A stretch of DNA of 64,000 nucleotides from Pseudomonas sp. M30-35 (GCF_002163625.1 NZ_CP020892.1:3348001-3412000), one strand, 5' to 3'; positions 43,331 through 53,074 are shown, counted from the first letter of the stretch. A program made the numbers and translations. The notes: generated by a model not told the origin, from the letters alone.

Positions 43331-45502
43331 ATGGATTGGATTGACTTGCGCTTTACTCGATTTATTCCAGCAGATGGCCGCCTGCTAGAAAATGGCCACC
43401 AAAGCCTGGGCATGATGTTGCTGGCTTTTTTACTGGTCAGCATTGCTTGCTACACCGTACTCGAAGTGATTGAGCGCATCCGCCAAGCGCAGCAGCCACT
43501 TAGTCGCTGGCTATGGCGTATTGTTGGCGCGCTGTGCTTAGGCAGCGGTTCTTGGGTACTGCACTTTATCAATCAGTTACCTGAAGCAGAGCATGCACAC
43601 ATTGTTTCGGGTGCAAGCGCAAACTTCAGTTCGTTATGCGTCGCCACTGTCTCAGCTTTTTTAGCGATGTTGAGCATCTCTGAAACCCACGCAAAACCTG
43701 CACGATTATTGACGACAGCACTGTTGATAAGCCTCAGCAGCGGCGTTCTGCACGTATTTGCAATAGCCCAAAATGATCAAGTAATCGCCCTGTTCTATTC
43801 GCCACTGCTGGTAATGGCCGCGTTAACACTCTCCTGCGCATTCAGTTGCGCTGCCCTATTCAGCTATGAACGCCAGTATGCGCACACACCATCGATATCG
43901 CTGTTAAGCCGGATCACCGCGAGCGTTTCGCTCGCACTGGCGATTGAGTTCGCTCACAGCTCAGGTATTGAAGCAATAGCCACGGACGTAGCGACAGTGG
44001 CTCCACCATCCGCGCTCATTGGCGAGTCGCACATGGCGCTGATTGTCTCGTGCCTCGCACTGCTTGGGTTTGCTGCCAGTTTGATTGCAGCGGCTCGAGA
44101 CAAGCAACTGCTGGTCAATCAACGTGATTTTAGCCGGATGAACAGCCTGCTCAACCAACTGGATCACGCCCGCACATCCTTACAGCAAGCAGCCAACTAT
44201 GACGGTTTAACTCAGCACCTGAACCGTCGCGGTTTAAATCTCGCATTCACCGAGAAGCTGCTCAAGCACCAGCAAAACAGCACCCCACTTGGTGTGCTGG
44301 TTATCGATATCGACCACTTCAAACGAATCAACGACAGCTTGGGCCATGCCATCGGCGACAGCATGCTTAAAGTTATTGCCGGGCGCGTCAGCTCTGCCTT
44401 ACGTAATGACGACGTACTCTCGCGACTCGGTGGAGATGAGTTATGCGTGCTTGCTAGCCTAAAATCCAAAGATGAGGCCCGCGTATTAGCCGGGCGCATT
44501 CTACTGGCGGTGAAAGAACCTATCGTTATCAATGGCCGCTCTATGGTGATGACAACCAGCATTGGCATCAGCATGTTTCCCGAAGATGGCGACACCCCGG
44601 ATGAATTGCTCAAACATGCAGACCTCGCGCTCTATCAAGCCAAAGGCAGCGGACGCAACCAGATGCATTCGTTTAACTCTCAGCTAAAGGCCAAGGCGAG
44701 TGTAGAGCTATTGCTTGAAGAAGAATTGCACAATGCGTTGCGCAGTGACGAAGGCCTGCAACTGTTCTATCAGCCTATACTCGACCTACACAGCGGCAAG
44801 CTCAGCAAACTCGAAGCACTGGTGCGCTGGCAGCATCCGCAACGCGGCCTGCTCAGCCCTGACCGGTTTATTGGAATTGCAGAAGCCAACGGGTTTATCG
44901 CTGAACTGGATAACTGGGTCCTGCGCCGTGCGTGTTGTGACCTGTCGCTATTAGCTGACGCGGGTCACGAGCAAATCAAAATTGCAGTCAACTGCTCTGC
45001 TCTGAGCTTAGGTCGCAAAGAGCTGGTCAAGGAAGTCAGTGATGCGCTGCTGAATTTCTCGGTTGCCGCGCAACGACTTGAGCTGGAAGTCACCGAAAAC
45101 GCCTTGATGGGTAACATTGAACAAGCCGTCGACTTACTGCAAGAAATCCGCGCGCAGGGCGTCAGTTTATCGGTTGATGATTTTGGTACCGGTTATTCAT
45201 CGTTGGCTTACCTCAAGCGATTACCCATCGACACCTTGAAAATCGACCGCTCTTTTATTCAGGATATTCCCAGCTCGCATGAGGACATGCAGATCGTCCA
45301 GGCCATTATCGCGATGGCCCACTCGCTGCAGCTAAAGGTAGTCGCGGAAGGTGTGGAGTCACCCGAGCAATTGAGCTTCCTGCGTAACTTGGGATGCGAC
45401 AGCATTCAGGGTTACCTGCTCAGCCGGCCGATCCCGATGCAGCAGTTGTTATCCTTTTTGTCAGATTACTCGACAGAAAACAGCTTTGTGTATAACCCAT
45501 AG
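43331..45502 (+). CDS. Membrane MHYT-like GGDEF/EAL protein (NbdA-like)
   Basis: This 723-residue protein has seven hydrophobic segments in residues 25-260, then a GGDEF domain (about 285-450) and an EAL domain (about 465-715). The cyclase motif is R-L-G-G-D-E-L, a change from GGDEF. The EAL domain looks complete: E-A-L-V-R-W, D-D-F-G-T-G-Y-S-S, D-R-S-F-I. Phosphodiesterase activity is therefore the safer guess. The membrane part has three degenerate MHYT-like sites (V-L-H-F-I near 74, V-L-H-V-F near 138, F-A-H-S-S near 213). NbdA of P. aeruginosa, an NO-linked MHYT-GGDEF-EAL protein, lies near rapA, so this is probably its counterpart. The start follows GGAG. Confidence 0.87.
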   Translation: MDWIDLRFTRFIPADGRLLENGHQSLGMMLLAFLLVSIACYTVLEVIERIRQAQQPLSRWLWRIVGALCLGSGSWVLHFINQLPEAEHAHIVSGASANFSSLCVATVSAFLAMLSISETHAKPARLLTTALLISLSSGVLHVFAIAQNDQVIALFYSPLLVMAALTLSCAFSCAALFSYERQYAHTPSISLLSRITASVSLALAIEFAHSSGIEAIATDVATVAPPSALIGESHMALIVSCLALLGFAASLIAAARDKQLLVNQRDFSRMNSLLNQLDHARTSLQQAANYDGLTQHLNRRGLNLAFTEKLLKHQQNSTPLGVLVIDIDHFKRINDSLGHAIGDSMLKVIAGRVSSALRNDDVLSRLGGDELCVLASLKSKDEARVLAGRILLAVKEPIVINGRSMVMTTSIGISMFPEDGDTPDELLKHADLALYQAKGSGRNQMHSFNSQLKAKASVELLLEEELHNALRSDEGLQLFYQPILDLHSGKLSKLEALVRWQHPQRGLLSPDRFIGIAEANGFIAELDNWVLRRACCDLSLLADAGHEQIKIAVNCSALSLGRKELVKEVSDALLNFSVAAQRLELEVTENALMGNIEQAVDLLQEIRAQGVSLSVDDFGTGYSSLAYLKRLPIDTLKIDRSFIQDIPSSHEDMQIVQAIIAMAHSLQLKVVAEGVESPEQLSFLRNLGCDSIQGYLLSRPIPMQQLLSFLSDYSTENSFVYNP

Positions 45503-45538
45503 CCAAGCTCATAACGGAACTGCACCTGAAGGCGGAGA

Positions 45539-46333
45539 TCAGGCCTGACCCAGCATGGAGCGCCACTGATTTAACCAGCTCAAACTGGCCTGCGTGCCCT
45601 CAGTTCCTGGTTTGTACTCAGCCCCGATCCAGCCGTCATAACCGCTGGATTTGAGCGTTTTCAATGCGTTGATAAAGTCCAGTCCCCCGTTACCCGGAGC
45701 ACCACGGCCGGGGCAATCAGCAAACTGCACGTGACCAATACGGCCTTCCAGGCGCTGGATACCCGCGCTGATATCTTCCCCCTGCATTGCCATGTGATAG
45801 AAATCATACTGCGCACTGCAATTGGCATGATCAACCATGCCCAGCAGCTCACGCAGCTGCTCAGAACTGTTGATCAAAAAGCCGGGCATATCCGTGGTAT
45901 TGACCGCCTCGCAGACCACTGCAATGCCTAATAAAGTGAAGGCATCGGCAGTCTTGCGTAGGTTAGCGACCAAGGTCTGCAACGCTTGCTCAGGTTCAAC
46001 GTCATCTGCCAAGCGCCCTGGCAGCACATTAACCAAGGCTGGGCGAACCATTGCCGCATAACTGAGAGCAGCTTCCAGCGCTTGATCAAACTCTGCCTGA
46101 CGCGCAGGCACCGCTGCCAACCCCCAGCCCCCGGTCATTAAATCCGCAGCGGGTAGATTGATTACACGCAACGGCATGTCCGCAGCTTCAAGTGCTTCCT
46201 TCAAGCGAATGGCTGGGAGCTCGTAAGGAAACTGGATTTCAACTCCATCAAAGCCAGCTGCACTGGCCGCAACCACGCGTTCAACCAAGGGCAACTCGGT
46301 GAAAAGCAGGGATAAATTTGCGCAGATTTTCAT
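45539..46333 (-). CDS. hyi: Hydroxypyruvate isomerase
   Basis: This 264-residue TIM-barrel protein of the xylose isomerase-like family interconverts hydroxypyruvate and tartronate semialdehyde. Visible are M-K-I-C-A-N-L-S-L-L-F-T-E-L-P, F-D-G-V-E-I-Q-F-P, E-A-V-N-T-T-D-M-P-G-F near residue 143 and H-V-Q-F-A-D-C-P-G-R near 212, all characteristic of Hyi. It overlaps glxR by four bases, so the two enzymes are coupled in the glyoxylate-glycerate route. Glyoxylate carboligase (gcl), the expected first enzyme, is not adjacent. The start follows GAGGAAA. Confidence 0.9.
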   Translation of the reverse strand: MKICANLSLLFTELPLVERVVAASAAGFDGVEIQFPYELPAIRLKEALEAADMPLRVINLPAADLMTGGWGLAAVPARQAEFDQALEAALSYAAMVRPALVNVLPGRLADDVEPEQALQTLVANLRKTADAFTLLGIAVVCEAVNTTDMPGFLINSSEQLRELLGMVDHANCSAQYDFYHMAMQGEDISAGIQRLEGRIGHVQFADCPGRGAPGNGGLDFINALKTLKSSGYDGWIGAEYKPGTEGTQASLSWLNQWRSMLGQA

Positions 46334-47220
46334 GTTGTTTCCTCGCGGTATTGCTGGACCAACGTAGCGGGATCTTTTTCCAGATTGCCTTGGCTGCCAT
46401 GTAACCGCATCAGCTGTGCCGCCAAACCTGTTACCGGTGTTGCCGAGCCAGTCTGCTGAGCGACCCGCACCGCAGTATCCAAATCTTTAAGCAGTGTTCG
46501 TACATGCCACTTGATTGGCTCAAACTCGCTCGCGGCCATTTGCGGCGCAAGAATTTGCAAGGGTTTTGAATCAGCAAAACCGCCGGCTAGCGCTGGTGCA
46601 ATCAAGCTTGCATCAACCCCGGACTTTTCAGCCAGGGCTACAACCTCAGCAATCACTAAAGCGTTGCAGGCAACAATCATTTGGTTGCACACCTTGGTCA
46701 CCTGACCCGCGCCCACATCGCCCATGCGCGTAAGGCGCTGACCGAGATGAGCCAGCACAGGGCGTATTTGCTCGATGTCTGCAACCGTGCCGCCTGCCAT
46801 GATTGCCAACGAGCCTGCCTCGGCGCCAGCGGTACCGCCTGAGACCGGCGCATCAACCCAACGCATACCTGTTCGACGCTCAAGCTCGGCAGCCATTTCC
46901 CGTGTTTGTGCGGGATCAAGGCTGGAAAAATCCACCAACAGCTGCCCCGGTTTTGCTGTCTCGACCACCCCGCCCGGACCAAACACAACTTCACGCACCA
47001 CATCGGTATTAGCCAGGCACAACATGACGATGTCGGCCTTGGCACACAGCTGCGCCGGATGGCCCACCGCGCTTGCGCCCTGCTCAATCAGCGGCTGGCA
47101 CTTATCAGGCGAACGATTCCATACCGTCAAAGGGTAATCCGCCGCCAGTAAACGACGCGTCATTGGCAGGCCCATCAGGCCTATTCCGGCAAAAGCTAAA
47201 GCGGGTAACGCAGCAGGCAT
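46330..47220 (-). CDS. glxR: 2-hydroxy-3-oxopropionate (tartronate semialdehyde) reductase
   Basis: This 296-residue beta-hydroxyacid dehydrogenase has the Rossmann motif F-A-G-I-G-L-M-G-L-P-M near residue 12, substrate site D-A-P-V-S-G-G-T-A-G-A near 120 and catalytic Lys in G-Q-V-T-K-V-C-N-Q near 170. It reduces tartronate semialdehyde to D-glycerate with NAD(P)H. The pairing with hyi supports this over other family members. The ATG at 47220 follows GGAG six bases upstream; an in-frame TTG two codons earlier is less likely. The operon diverges from a RidA gene. Confidence 0.88.
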   Translation of the reverse strand: MPAALPALAFAGIGLMGLPMTRRLLAADYPLTVWNRSPDKCQPLIEQGASAVGHPAQLCAKADIVMLCLANTDVVREVVFGPGGVVETAKPGQLLVDFSSLDPAQTREMAAELERRTGMRWVDAPVSGGTAGAEAGSLAIMAGGTVADIEQIRPVLAHLGQRLTRMGDVGAGQVTKVCNQMIVACNALVIAEVVALAEKSGVDASLIAPALAGGFADSKPLQILAPQMAASEFEPIKWHVRTLLKDLDTAVRVAQQTGSATPVTGLAAQLMRLHGSQGNLEKDPATLVQQYREETT

Positions 47221-47382
47221 AATCAACTCCAGTCTGGCCAGCGGTAAAGGTCGAGCGGCTATCTTAAACCCAAAGCAGATTCGTCAATCAGCCCTTAGCT
47301 GATTAGACTGTAGGCTCTTGGGCTCATACACCGCAGATCAGTACGCTGTGCCCACTTTATATTTAGAAAATCAAGGACTACC

Positions 47383-47736
47383 ATGAATATCACTCGCCAT
47401 GAAACCTCCGCACGCATGAGCCGCGTTGTCGTTCATAACAATACCGCTTACCTGTGCGGCCAAGTTGCAGAAGACCGCACAGCGGGTATTGAGCACCAAA
47501 CCCAGACCATGCTGGCGAAGGTAGATGCGCTATTGAAATCGGTTAACAGCAGCCGTGAGCACATCCTCTCGGCAACGATCTATATCAAAGACATGAGCGA
47601 CTTTGCAGCAATGAACAGCGTGTGGGATAACTGGGTGCCGAGCGGTTTTGCTCCAGCCCGTGCTTGCGTGCAAGCGAGCATGGCCAGCCCCGAGTTGCTG
47701 GTTGAAATCTCCGTCGTCGCCGCGGTCAAAGAGTAA
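47383..47736 (+). CDS. RidA/YjgF-family protein
   Basis: This 117-residue protein of the RidA superfamily trimerises and in canonical members hydrolyses reactive enamine/imine intermediates. Typical segments are A-Y-L-C-G-Q-V-A near residue 24, [11 protein letters not shown] near 63 and P-A-R-A-C-V-Q-A near 95. The Arg of the R-A-C-V-Q motif, which binds the substrate carboxylate, is present. It is followed five bases later by an AraC-type gene and diverges from glxR-hyi. It may clean up an intermediate of amino acid or glyoxylate metabolism. The ribosome site is AAGGA. Confidence 0.87.
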   Translation: MNITRHETSARMSRVVVHNNTAYLCGQVAEDRTAGIEHQTQTMLAKVDALLKSVNSSREHILSATIYIKDMSDFAAMNSVWDNWVPSGFAPARACVQASMASPELLVEISVVAAVKE

Positions 47737-47741
47737 CTGTC

Positions 47742-48563
47742 ATGACTAATTGCGTGCCCCAGTTCTGGCGAGACCCTGCGTTGCCAGCCATTGAGGCACG
47801 CTCAATTATTGATGGGCGTAAAGTGTGTTACGCGCTGCATGCCCATGCACATTTTTCCATCGGGGTGATTACTTCCGGCACCTGTACTTACATCAATGGC
47901 GAACAGCGACAAGCGATCCGCCAAGGCGCAAGCGTGTTGATGAATCCCCAAGCGGTACATGCCTGCAACCCAATTGATGAGCAGCCATGGTCGTACCGCA
48001 TGCTCTATGTCGACTGCCAATGGCTAGCCGGGGTGCAAGCCTCAGTGCGGCACGATTCGCCTGGGGTATTTCAAGCCTACCAACCCGTTCTGAGCATTTC
48101 GCCAACGCTATATGACGCCTTCAACCAGTTCTATGACCAACTGCTCGACACCTCGCTAACGCCTGAGATCAAGAAGGCTGCGGCGTTGGCGTTTTTCCAG
48201 TTAATGGATCGTACCCTCGCGCCACAGGATGGCACCGTCAGCGAACCCGAGTTGCCCCATGTAAAGCTGGAACTGGCCGCTGCGTTTATCCGCGAAAACT
48301 GCGCGCAGCCATTAAGCCTGCAACAGATCAGTGATGCTGCTGGCCTATCGCGCTCTTACATGATTCGCGCGTTCCGGCGGCATTTCGGCATGACCCCTCA
48401 CGCTTACCTGACCAACCAGCGGATACAACTTGCACAGCGCCTACTTAAGCGCGGCGAGTTGATTGTCGACGCGGCGTTAGCTGCAGGCTTTGCCGACCAG
48501 GCTCACCTGCAACGTACATTCAAACAGTTTCTGGCTGCCACGCCGGGCCAGTATCGAGGTTGA
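47742..48563 (+). CDS. AraC-family transcriptional regulator
   Basis: This 273-residue regulator has an N-terminal AraC-binding cupin (residues 20-160, with H-A-H-A-H-F-S-I-G-V-I-T-S-G) and a C-terminal double helix-turn-helix (about 180-270: P-L-S-L-Q-Q-I-S-D-A-A-G-L-S-R-S-Y-M-I-R-A-F). It is co-transcribed with the RidA gene and ends one base from the convergent LysE gene. AraC regulators with this neighbourhood often control amino acid exporters, so LysE, RidA or both are plausible targets. Confidence 0.88.
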   Translation: MTNCVPQFWRDPALPAIEARSIIDGRKVCYALHAHAHFSIGVITSGTCTYINGEQRQAIRQGASVLMNPQAVHACNPIDEQPWSYRMLYVDCQWLAGVQASVRHDSPGVFQAYQPVLSISPTLYDAFNQFYDQLLDTSLTPEIKKAAALAFFQLMDRTLAPQDGTVSEPELPHVKLELAAAFIRENCAQPLSLQQISDAAGLSRSYMIRAFRRHFGMTPHAYLTNQRIQLAQRLLKRGELIVDAALAAGFADQAHLQRTFKQFLAATPGQYRG

Positions 48564-48564
48564 G

Positions 48565-49152
48565 TCAGGCCAGTAATAAATAGCCGCAGCTCGCGACCAG
48601 CAACGCCGCCATCAAGCGATTAAACACGCGGATGGAGCCAGGCGAATTTAGGTGATGCTGTAAATAAGTACCTGCCACCGCCCAGCAGGCAATCGACAGA
48701 TAGCAGACGACAAAATAGATCGTTGAAAACTCAGCAATCTGTTGCAGATTTCCATCAGCCACAAACGCGCCCATACCAGCGACGCAGGCCATCCAGGCCT
48801 TAGGGTTAAGCCATTGCAGCGTTGCGCCATAAAGCATCGACGGCGCTCGGCCCTTTTGTGCGGTATTCAACTGACCATTATCGGTCGCCAACCTGAATGC
48901 CATAAACAGTAAAAAGGCAACGCCAGCCAACTTGATCAGCTCAGTCAGAAACGGCCACAACTGCAAGACCTTGTGCAAGCCCAACCCGGTCAAAACCAAC
49001 AGCAGGGTGAAGCCAATTGTTGCTCCGGTGACATGCCGTAAGCTGGCACGCAAACCAAACTGCACACCGCTGCTAAGGGCGATGATATTCACAGGCCCCG
49101 GTGAAATTGAACTGGCTAACGCAAACGCCGCCATCGACAACCAAACACTCAT
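48565..49152 (-). CDS. LysE-family amino acid exporter
   Basis: This 195-residue membrane protein has about six helices and the family hallmark S-I-S-P-G-P-V-N near residue 18; the W-L-N-P-K-A-W-M-A segment near 115 corresponds to the second conserved block. The P-V-N variant of P-G-P-x-N is common in the RhtB/ArgO-like branches. It should export amino acids or related amines by proton exchange. It converges tail to tail on the AraC gene with a one-base gap. The start lacks a strong ribosome site. Confidence 0.84.
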   Translation of the reverse strand: MSVWLSMAAFALASSISPGPVNIIALSSGVQFGLRASLRHVTGATIGFTLLLVLTGLGLHKVLQLWPFLTELIKLAGVAFLLFMAFRLATDNGQLNTAQKGRAPSMLYGATLQWLNPKAWMACVAGMGAFVADGNLQQIAEFSTIYFVVCYLSIACWAVAGTYLQHHLNSPGSIRVFNRLMAALLVASCGYLLLA

Positions 49153-49306
49153 ACCCCACCCCTCACGTCACGACTATGTAAGAGGCTCAACCCTAAGCAG
49201 TGCGTAGCGTGAAGGATTGAACAAAAGTACCCTGGGTGCTTGGTCTACGCTGATACTGCGATTTATAACGTAACCAGAACTCACCACAACACAGAGAGGG
49301 TTGAAG

Positions 49307-49666
49307 ATGCCTGCGCATGAAAAGATCAATTACGTCGAGTTTCCTGCCAAGGATCTAGCCGCCACCAAGGCTTTTTTTAATGCAGCCTTTGGCTGGACAT
49401 TTGTCGATTACGGCCCCGATTACGTGGCCTTCTCAGACCAAGGTCTGGACGGAGGATTCTTCACCTCTGAGCAGCACTCGACCACCGCCAACGGCGGCGC
49501 ATTGATTGTACTGTTCAGTGAAAACCTTGAGGCCACGCAAGCAAAAGTCAGCGCAGCAGGTGGAACAATAGTCAAAGACATTTACAGCTTCCCGGGCGGG
49601 CGCCGCTTCCACTTTGCGGAACCCAGCGGCAATGAATTTGCCGTCTGGGCGCAGCCAGAAAACTAA
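49307..49666 (+). CDS. VOC-family (glyoxalase/bleomycin resistance fold) protein
   Basis: This 119-residue protein is of the vicinal oxygen chelate superfamily, CATH-like group. It starts M-P-A-H-E-K-I-N-Y-V-E-F-P-A-K-D, continues T-K-A-F-F-N-A-A-F-G-W and ends G-R-R-F-H-F-A-E-P-S-G-N-E-F-A-V-W. The two beta-alpha-beta-beta-beta modules form a small dimer; some members bind metal, others not. The reaction is unknown. I preferred the ATG at 49307 over the TTG at 49301, with AGAGAGGG upstream. It stands alone. Confidence 0.83.
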   Translation: MPAHEKINYVEFPAKDLAATKAFFNAAFGWTFVDYGPDYVAFSDQGLDGGFFTSEQHSTTANGGALIVLFSENLEATQAKVSAAGGTIVKDIYSFPGGRRFHFAEPSGNEFAVWAQPEN

Positions 49667-49816
49667 GCAGCAGGGTCTTGCATCGCGCCAACTTAACGCT
49701 GTGACCCGCTAATCAAACATTTATGCATGGCCCAAGTGTTGGCGGGTTATGCTTCGCATCCAGCTTTACCCGTATAATTAATTCGCTTTCCCCGCTATTT
49801 AACCGGAGAACCCGTC

Positions 49817-50668
49817 ATGTTCAAACGTACTCTTGCGCTCGCCGCAGGCATTGCCTTGTCTATTTCCACCGTTTGCAGTCACGCTGCTGACGTTCTGCGC
49901 GTTTCCGCGATTCCAGATGAAGCCCCGACTGAGTTGCTGCGTAAATTCAAACCGCTAGGCGAATACCTTGAGCAGAAACTGGGCATGAAGGTTGAGTTTG
50001 TACCGGTGGCCGATTACGCCGCGGTGGTTGAGTCACTCGCATCTGACCGCCTCGATATGGCTTGGCTGGGTGGCTTCACTTTTGTGCAAACACGCCTGAA
50101 AACCGGCAATGCCGTGCCGCTGGTTCAGCGCGAACAGGATGCTCAGTTCACCAGCAAGTTCATCAGCGCCGACCCTGCGGTTAAGTCGATCAAAGACCTT
50201 AAAGGCAAAACTTTCGCTTTCGGCTCGGTATCTTCAACATCTGGCAGCCTCATGCCGCGCTACTTCATGCTGCAAGACGGTATCAAGCCTGAAGAGTTCT
50301 TCAGTCGCATTGCATACTCGGGTGCCCACGACGCAACAGCCGCCTGGGTCCAGGCTGGTAAAGCAGACGGCGGCGTACTCAATGCCTCGGTCTGGGACAA
50401 GCTGGTTGCCAGCGGCAAGGTCGACACCAGCAAAGTAAAAGTTATCGCCACCACGCCTACCTACTTCGATTACAACTGGACCGTACGCGGCACCCTTGAT
50501 CCGGCGCTACAAGCCAAGATCAAAGCCGCATTTCTGGAACTCGATCCAGCAGTGCCTGAGCAGAAAGCCATTCTCGACCTGCAAGCGGCTAGCCGTTTCA
50601 TCGAAACCAAGCCTGAAAACTATGAAGGGATCGAGGAAGCAGCGCGCGCCGCTGGCCTGTTGAAGTGA
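49817..50668 (+). CDS. phnD: PhnD-family oxyanion-binding protein of an ABC importer
   Basis: This 283-residue periplasmic protein has a signal peptide ([25 protein letters not shown]). The mature start [17 protein letters not shown] and the blocks [25 protein letters not shown] and Y-S-G-A-H-D-A place it in the phosphonate/phosphite-binding PhnD superfamily. Its details resemble the subgroup named putative selenate-binding proteins, so the cargo may be phosphonate, phosphite or selenium oxyanion. It is first of four overlapping transporter genes. GGAG precedes the ATG and a TATAAT lies about 45 bases upstream. P. aeruginosa has a similar set after nbdA (PA3313-PA3316, from memory). Confidence 0.86.
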   Translation: MFKRTLALAAGIALSISTVCSHAADVLRVSAIPDEAPTELLRKFKPLGEYLEQKLGMKVEFVPVADYAAVVESLASDRLDMAWLGGFTFVQTRLKTGNAVPLVQREQDAQFTSKFISADPAVKSIKDLKGKTFAFGSVSSTSGSLMPRYFMLQDGIKPEEFFSRIAYSGAHDATAAWVQAGKADGGVLNASVWDKLVASGKVDTSKVKVIATTPTYFDYNWTVRGTLDPALQAKIKAAFLELDPAVPEQKAILDLQAASRFIETKPENYEGIEEAARAAGLLK

Positions 50669-51468
50669 CTTTAACGCTGCAAGGCGTGGGACTTACCCAC
50701 GCCAATGGTCACGTTGCGCTCAGTGATATTGATCTGACGGTCAAAGCGGCTGAGCGCGTCGCCATCATCGGCCCTTCTGGCGCTGGCAAAACCACTCTGC
50801 TGCGCCTGCTTGCGACCAGCCTACAGCCGAGCACTGGCGCAATCAGCCTGCTTGAGCAACAGCCGTGGACGCTCGGTGCCAGCGAGCGTCAACGATTGCG
50901 TGCGCGTATAGGTTTGATCCATCAAGCGCCGCCATTGCCGCCACGTCAGCGTGTGGTTACCGCAATTCTCGCCGGTAAGCTCGGCCAGTGGTCACTGCTT
51001 AAAAGCCTGTTCAATCTGTTTTACCCCGTCGACATCGCTGGTGCTCAAGCCGCTTTGGCACGCCTGGACCTGGCCGACAAACTGTTTGAACGCTGCGACC
51101 AGCTTTCAGGTGGCCAGTTACAACGAGTTGGCATCGCCCGTGTGTTGTATCAAGGTGCACAATTAATTCTCGCCGATGAACCAGTGTCGGCCATGGACCC
51201 CGTGCTTGCTGACCATACACTCAGTGTTTTGAGCCACGAAGCCGCTGCGCGCAAGGTGACTCTGCTTGCCAGCTTGCATGCGGTCGACTTAGCCATGGCG
51301 CACTTTCCACGGGTGATTGGAGTGCGTGCGGGACGCATCGTTTTTGACCTGCCAAGCGATGAGATCAGCCCCGAGCAATTGGACGCGCTATACGCCAACG
51401 AGAAATTACAGTCCGCGCCCGAGATTATCGCTCCCACACCGACTGTGGTGCAGATTCCACGATGTTGA
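50665..51468 (+). CDS. phnC: PhnC-type ABC transporter ATPase
   Basis: This 267-residue ATPase has Walker A G-P-S-G-A-G-K-T near residue 37, the signature L-S-G-G-Q-L-Q-R near 150, Walker B L-I-L-A-D-E-P near 170 and a switch His in S-L-H-A-V. It powers the importer formed with the PhnD-like and two PhnE-like proteins. The start is a GTG inside the stop region of phnD (GTGA overlap), giving coupling. It overlaps phnE by seven bases. Confidence 0.88.
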   Translation: MTLTLQGVGLTHANGHVALSDIDLTVKAAERVAIIGPSGAGKTTLLRLLATSLQPSTGAISLLEQQPWTLGASERQRLRARIGLIHQAPPLPPRQRVVTAILAGKLGQWSLLKSLFNLFYPVDIAGAQAALARLDLADKLFERCDQLSGGQLQRVGIARVLYQGAQLILADEPVSAMDPVLADHTLSVLSHEAAARKVTLLASLHAVDLAMAHFPRVIGVRAGRIVFDLPSDEISPEQLDALYANEKLQSAPEIIAPTPTVVQIPRC

Positions 51469-52289
51469 ACCCGGCTCTACGCGACCCAGCATTTCTGCCA
51501 CGCCTGGCGCTAAGCCTGCTCGCAGTGATTGTGCTGTGGCCGGGAATCAAGCTAAGTGAAGTTGATTTGGCGGTCTTGTTCGATGCTGAAAACAGCAAGG
51601 CCATGGGTAACTTTCTCAGCGGTTTCTGGCCGCCCGCCCATAGCCCTGAGTTTCTACAAATACTCTTGCGCGCTACCCTTGAAACACTGGCAATCGCCAC
51701 GGCGGGCATGGCGCTGGCATTGCTGATTGCCATTCCTTGTGGACTGCTGGCCACCCGCGCGCTGTCGCTTTCTGCAGCGCACCGCAATGGCCGCCCAGCC
51801 TGGTGGTCACTCACCCTGCGCTGGCCGGTACGTGGCGTGCTGATTGTGCTACGCAGCGTCCCCGAAGTGGTTTGGGCGTTATTATTCGTGCGCGCTGTAG
51901 GTCTGGGACCCACTGCGGGCGTATTGGCCATCGCCATCACCTACAGCGGTATGCTCGGCAAGGTCTACGCCGAAATTTTCGAATCAGTTGATCCCCGCCC
52001 CGGCCGCGCCCTATTGGTGGCTGGCAGCCCCCGCCTGATGGCATTCACTTACGGCGTGCTGCCCAACGCCTCGGCCGAAATGCTTTCCTATACCGTGTAT
52101 CGCTGGGAGTGCGCTGTGCGGGCATCGGTGGTCATGGGTTTCGTCGGTGCTGGCGGATTGGGCCAGCAAATTGATTTGTCGCTACGCATGTTTGCCGGTG
52201 GTGAAGTCGCCAGCATGCTCCTGACCTTTCTGCTGTTGGTGCTACTCGCCGATCAGCTAAGCAGAGTGCTACGGGCGAGATTGCAATGA
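51462..52289 (+). CDS. phnE: PhnE-type ABC permease, first copy
   Basis: This 275-residue inner-membrane permease of the binding-protein-dependent family has five to six helices. The EAA-type loop ([12 protein letters not shown] near residue 205) contacts the ATPase, and [23 protein letters not shown] is the conserved end common to PhnE proteins. It overlaps phnC upstream and the second permease downstream (ATGA). The two permeases probably form a heterodimer. Confidence 0.87.
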   Translation: MLNPALRDPAFLPRLALSLLAVIVLWPGIKLSEVDLAVLFDAENSKAMGNFLSGFWPPAHSPEFLQILLRATLETLAIATAGMALALLIAIPCGLLATRALSLSAAHRNGRPAWWSLTLRWPVRGVLIVLRSVPEVVWALLFVRAVGLGPTAGVLAIAITYSGMLGKVYAEIFESVDPRPGRALLVAGSPRLMAFTYGVLPNASAEMLSYTVYRWECAVRASVVMGFVGAGGLGQQIDLSLRMFAGGEVASMLLTFLLLVLLADQLSRVLRARLQ

Positions 52290-53053
52290 AGTACCTCGTC
52301 AACTACAGCCTGGTGGCGCTGCTGCTGAGCGCAGTGTTCGCCTCGTTCAGTTACCTGAACATTGACCTGACGACTTTGTATTCAGGCGATGGCCTGAGTC
52401 AGATGAGCAGTTACGCCACCGGCTTCTTCAGTCCCGATTTCACTGCTCCACATCTGCGAGCGATCAGCCAAGGTGCGCTTGAAACTTTAGCAATGTCGTC
52501 AATTGGTACGTTGCTGGCAGCGCTGCTGGGTATTTTTTTGGCACTGCCTGCTGCCGGGCGTTTCGGCTGGCTGGCCATGAACACCAGTCGCTTATTGCTT
52601 AATGCCTTACGGGCGATTCCTGAACTGGTGTGGGCTGCATTGGTGGTGTTAGCTGCAGGCTTGGGCCCCAATGCTGGTACGCTGGCCTTGGCGCTACACA
52701 CGGCGGGGGTGCTCGGCCGGTTATTTGCTGAAGCATTGGAAAACGTCAGTGATGAACCCGCGCGCGCTATTCGCCTTGCAGGGAGCGGACGCGTTGCCGC
52801 GTTCTGCTACGGCACGCTGCCGGAAGTCTGGCCGCAACTCATCGCTTACACCCTGTACCGCTGGGAAAACAATATCCGCATGGCCAGCGTGCTGGGCTTT
52901 GTCGGTGCAGGTGGCTTGGGTCAGATGCTCTACTTCCACCTCAGTTTGTTTCAGGAGGCGCAAGCGGCGACGGTGATTCTGGCCATGCTGGTGTTGGTGC
53001 TAGCAGTCGATGCCTTAAGCGCCTGGGCGCGTCAGCGCTGGGTCAGCCAGTAA
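52286..53053 (+). CDS. phnE: PhnE-type ABC permease, second copy
   Basis: This 255-residue permease is paralogous to the preceding one and shares L-P-E-V-W-P-Q-L-I-A-Y-T-L-Y-R-W-E near residue 190 and [11 protein letters not shown] near 211. It completes the importer. It overlaps the first permease gene by four bases, so all four transporter genes form one tightly coupled unit. The operon ends 21 bases before the convergent DUF5064 gene, with no obvious terminator hairpin. Confidence 0.87.
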   Translation: MKYLVNYSLVALLLSAVFASFSYLNIDLTTLYSGDGLSQMSSYATGFFSPDFTAPHLRAISQGALETLAMSSIGTLLAALLGIFLALPAAGRFGWLAMNTSRLLLNALRAIPELVWAALVVLAAGLGPNAGTLALALHTAGVLGRLFAEALENVSDEPARAIRLAGSGRVAAFCYGTLPEVWPQLIAYTLYRWENNIRMASVLGFVGAGGLGQMLYFHLSLFQEAQAATVILAMLVLVLAVDALSAWARQRWVSQ

Positions 53054-53074
53054 CCCAGCGCAAACCACAAGCTG

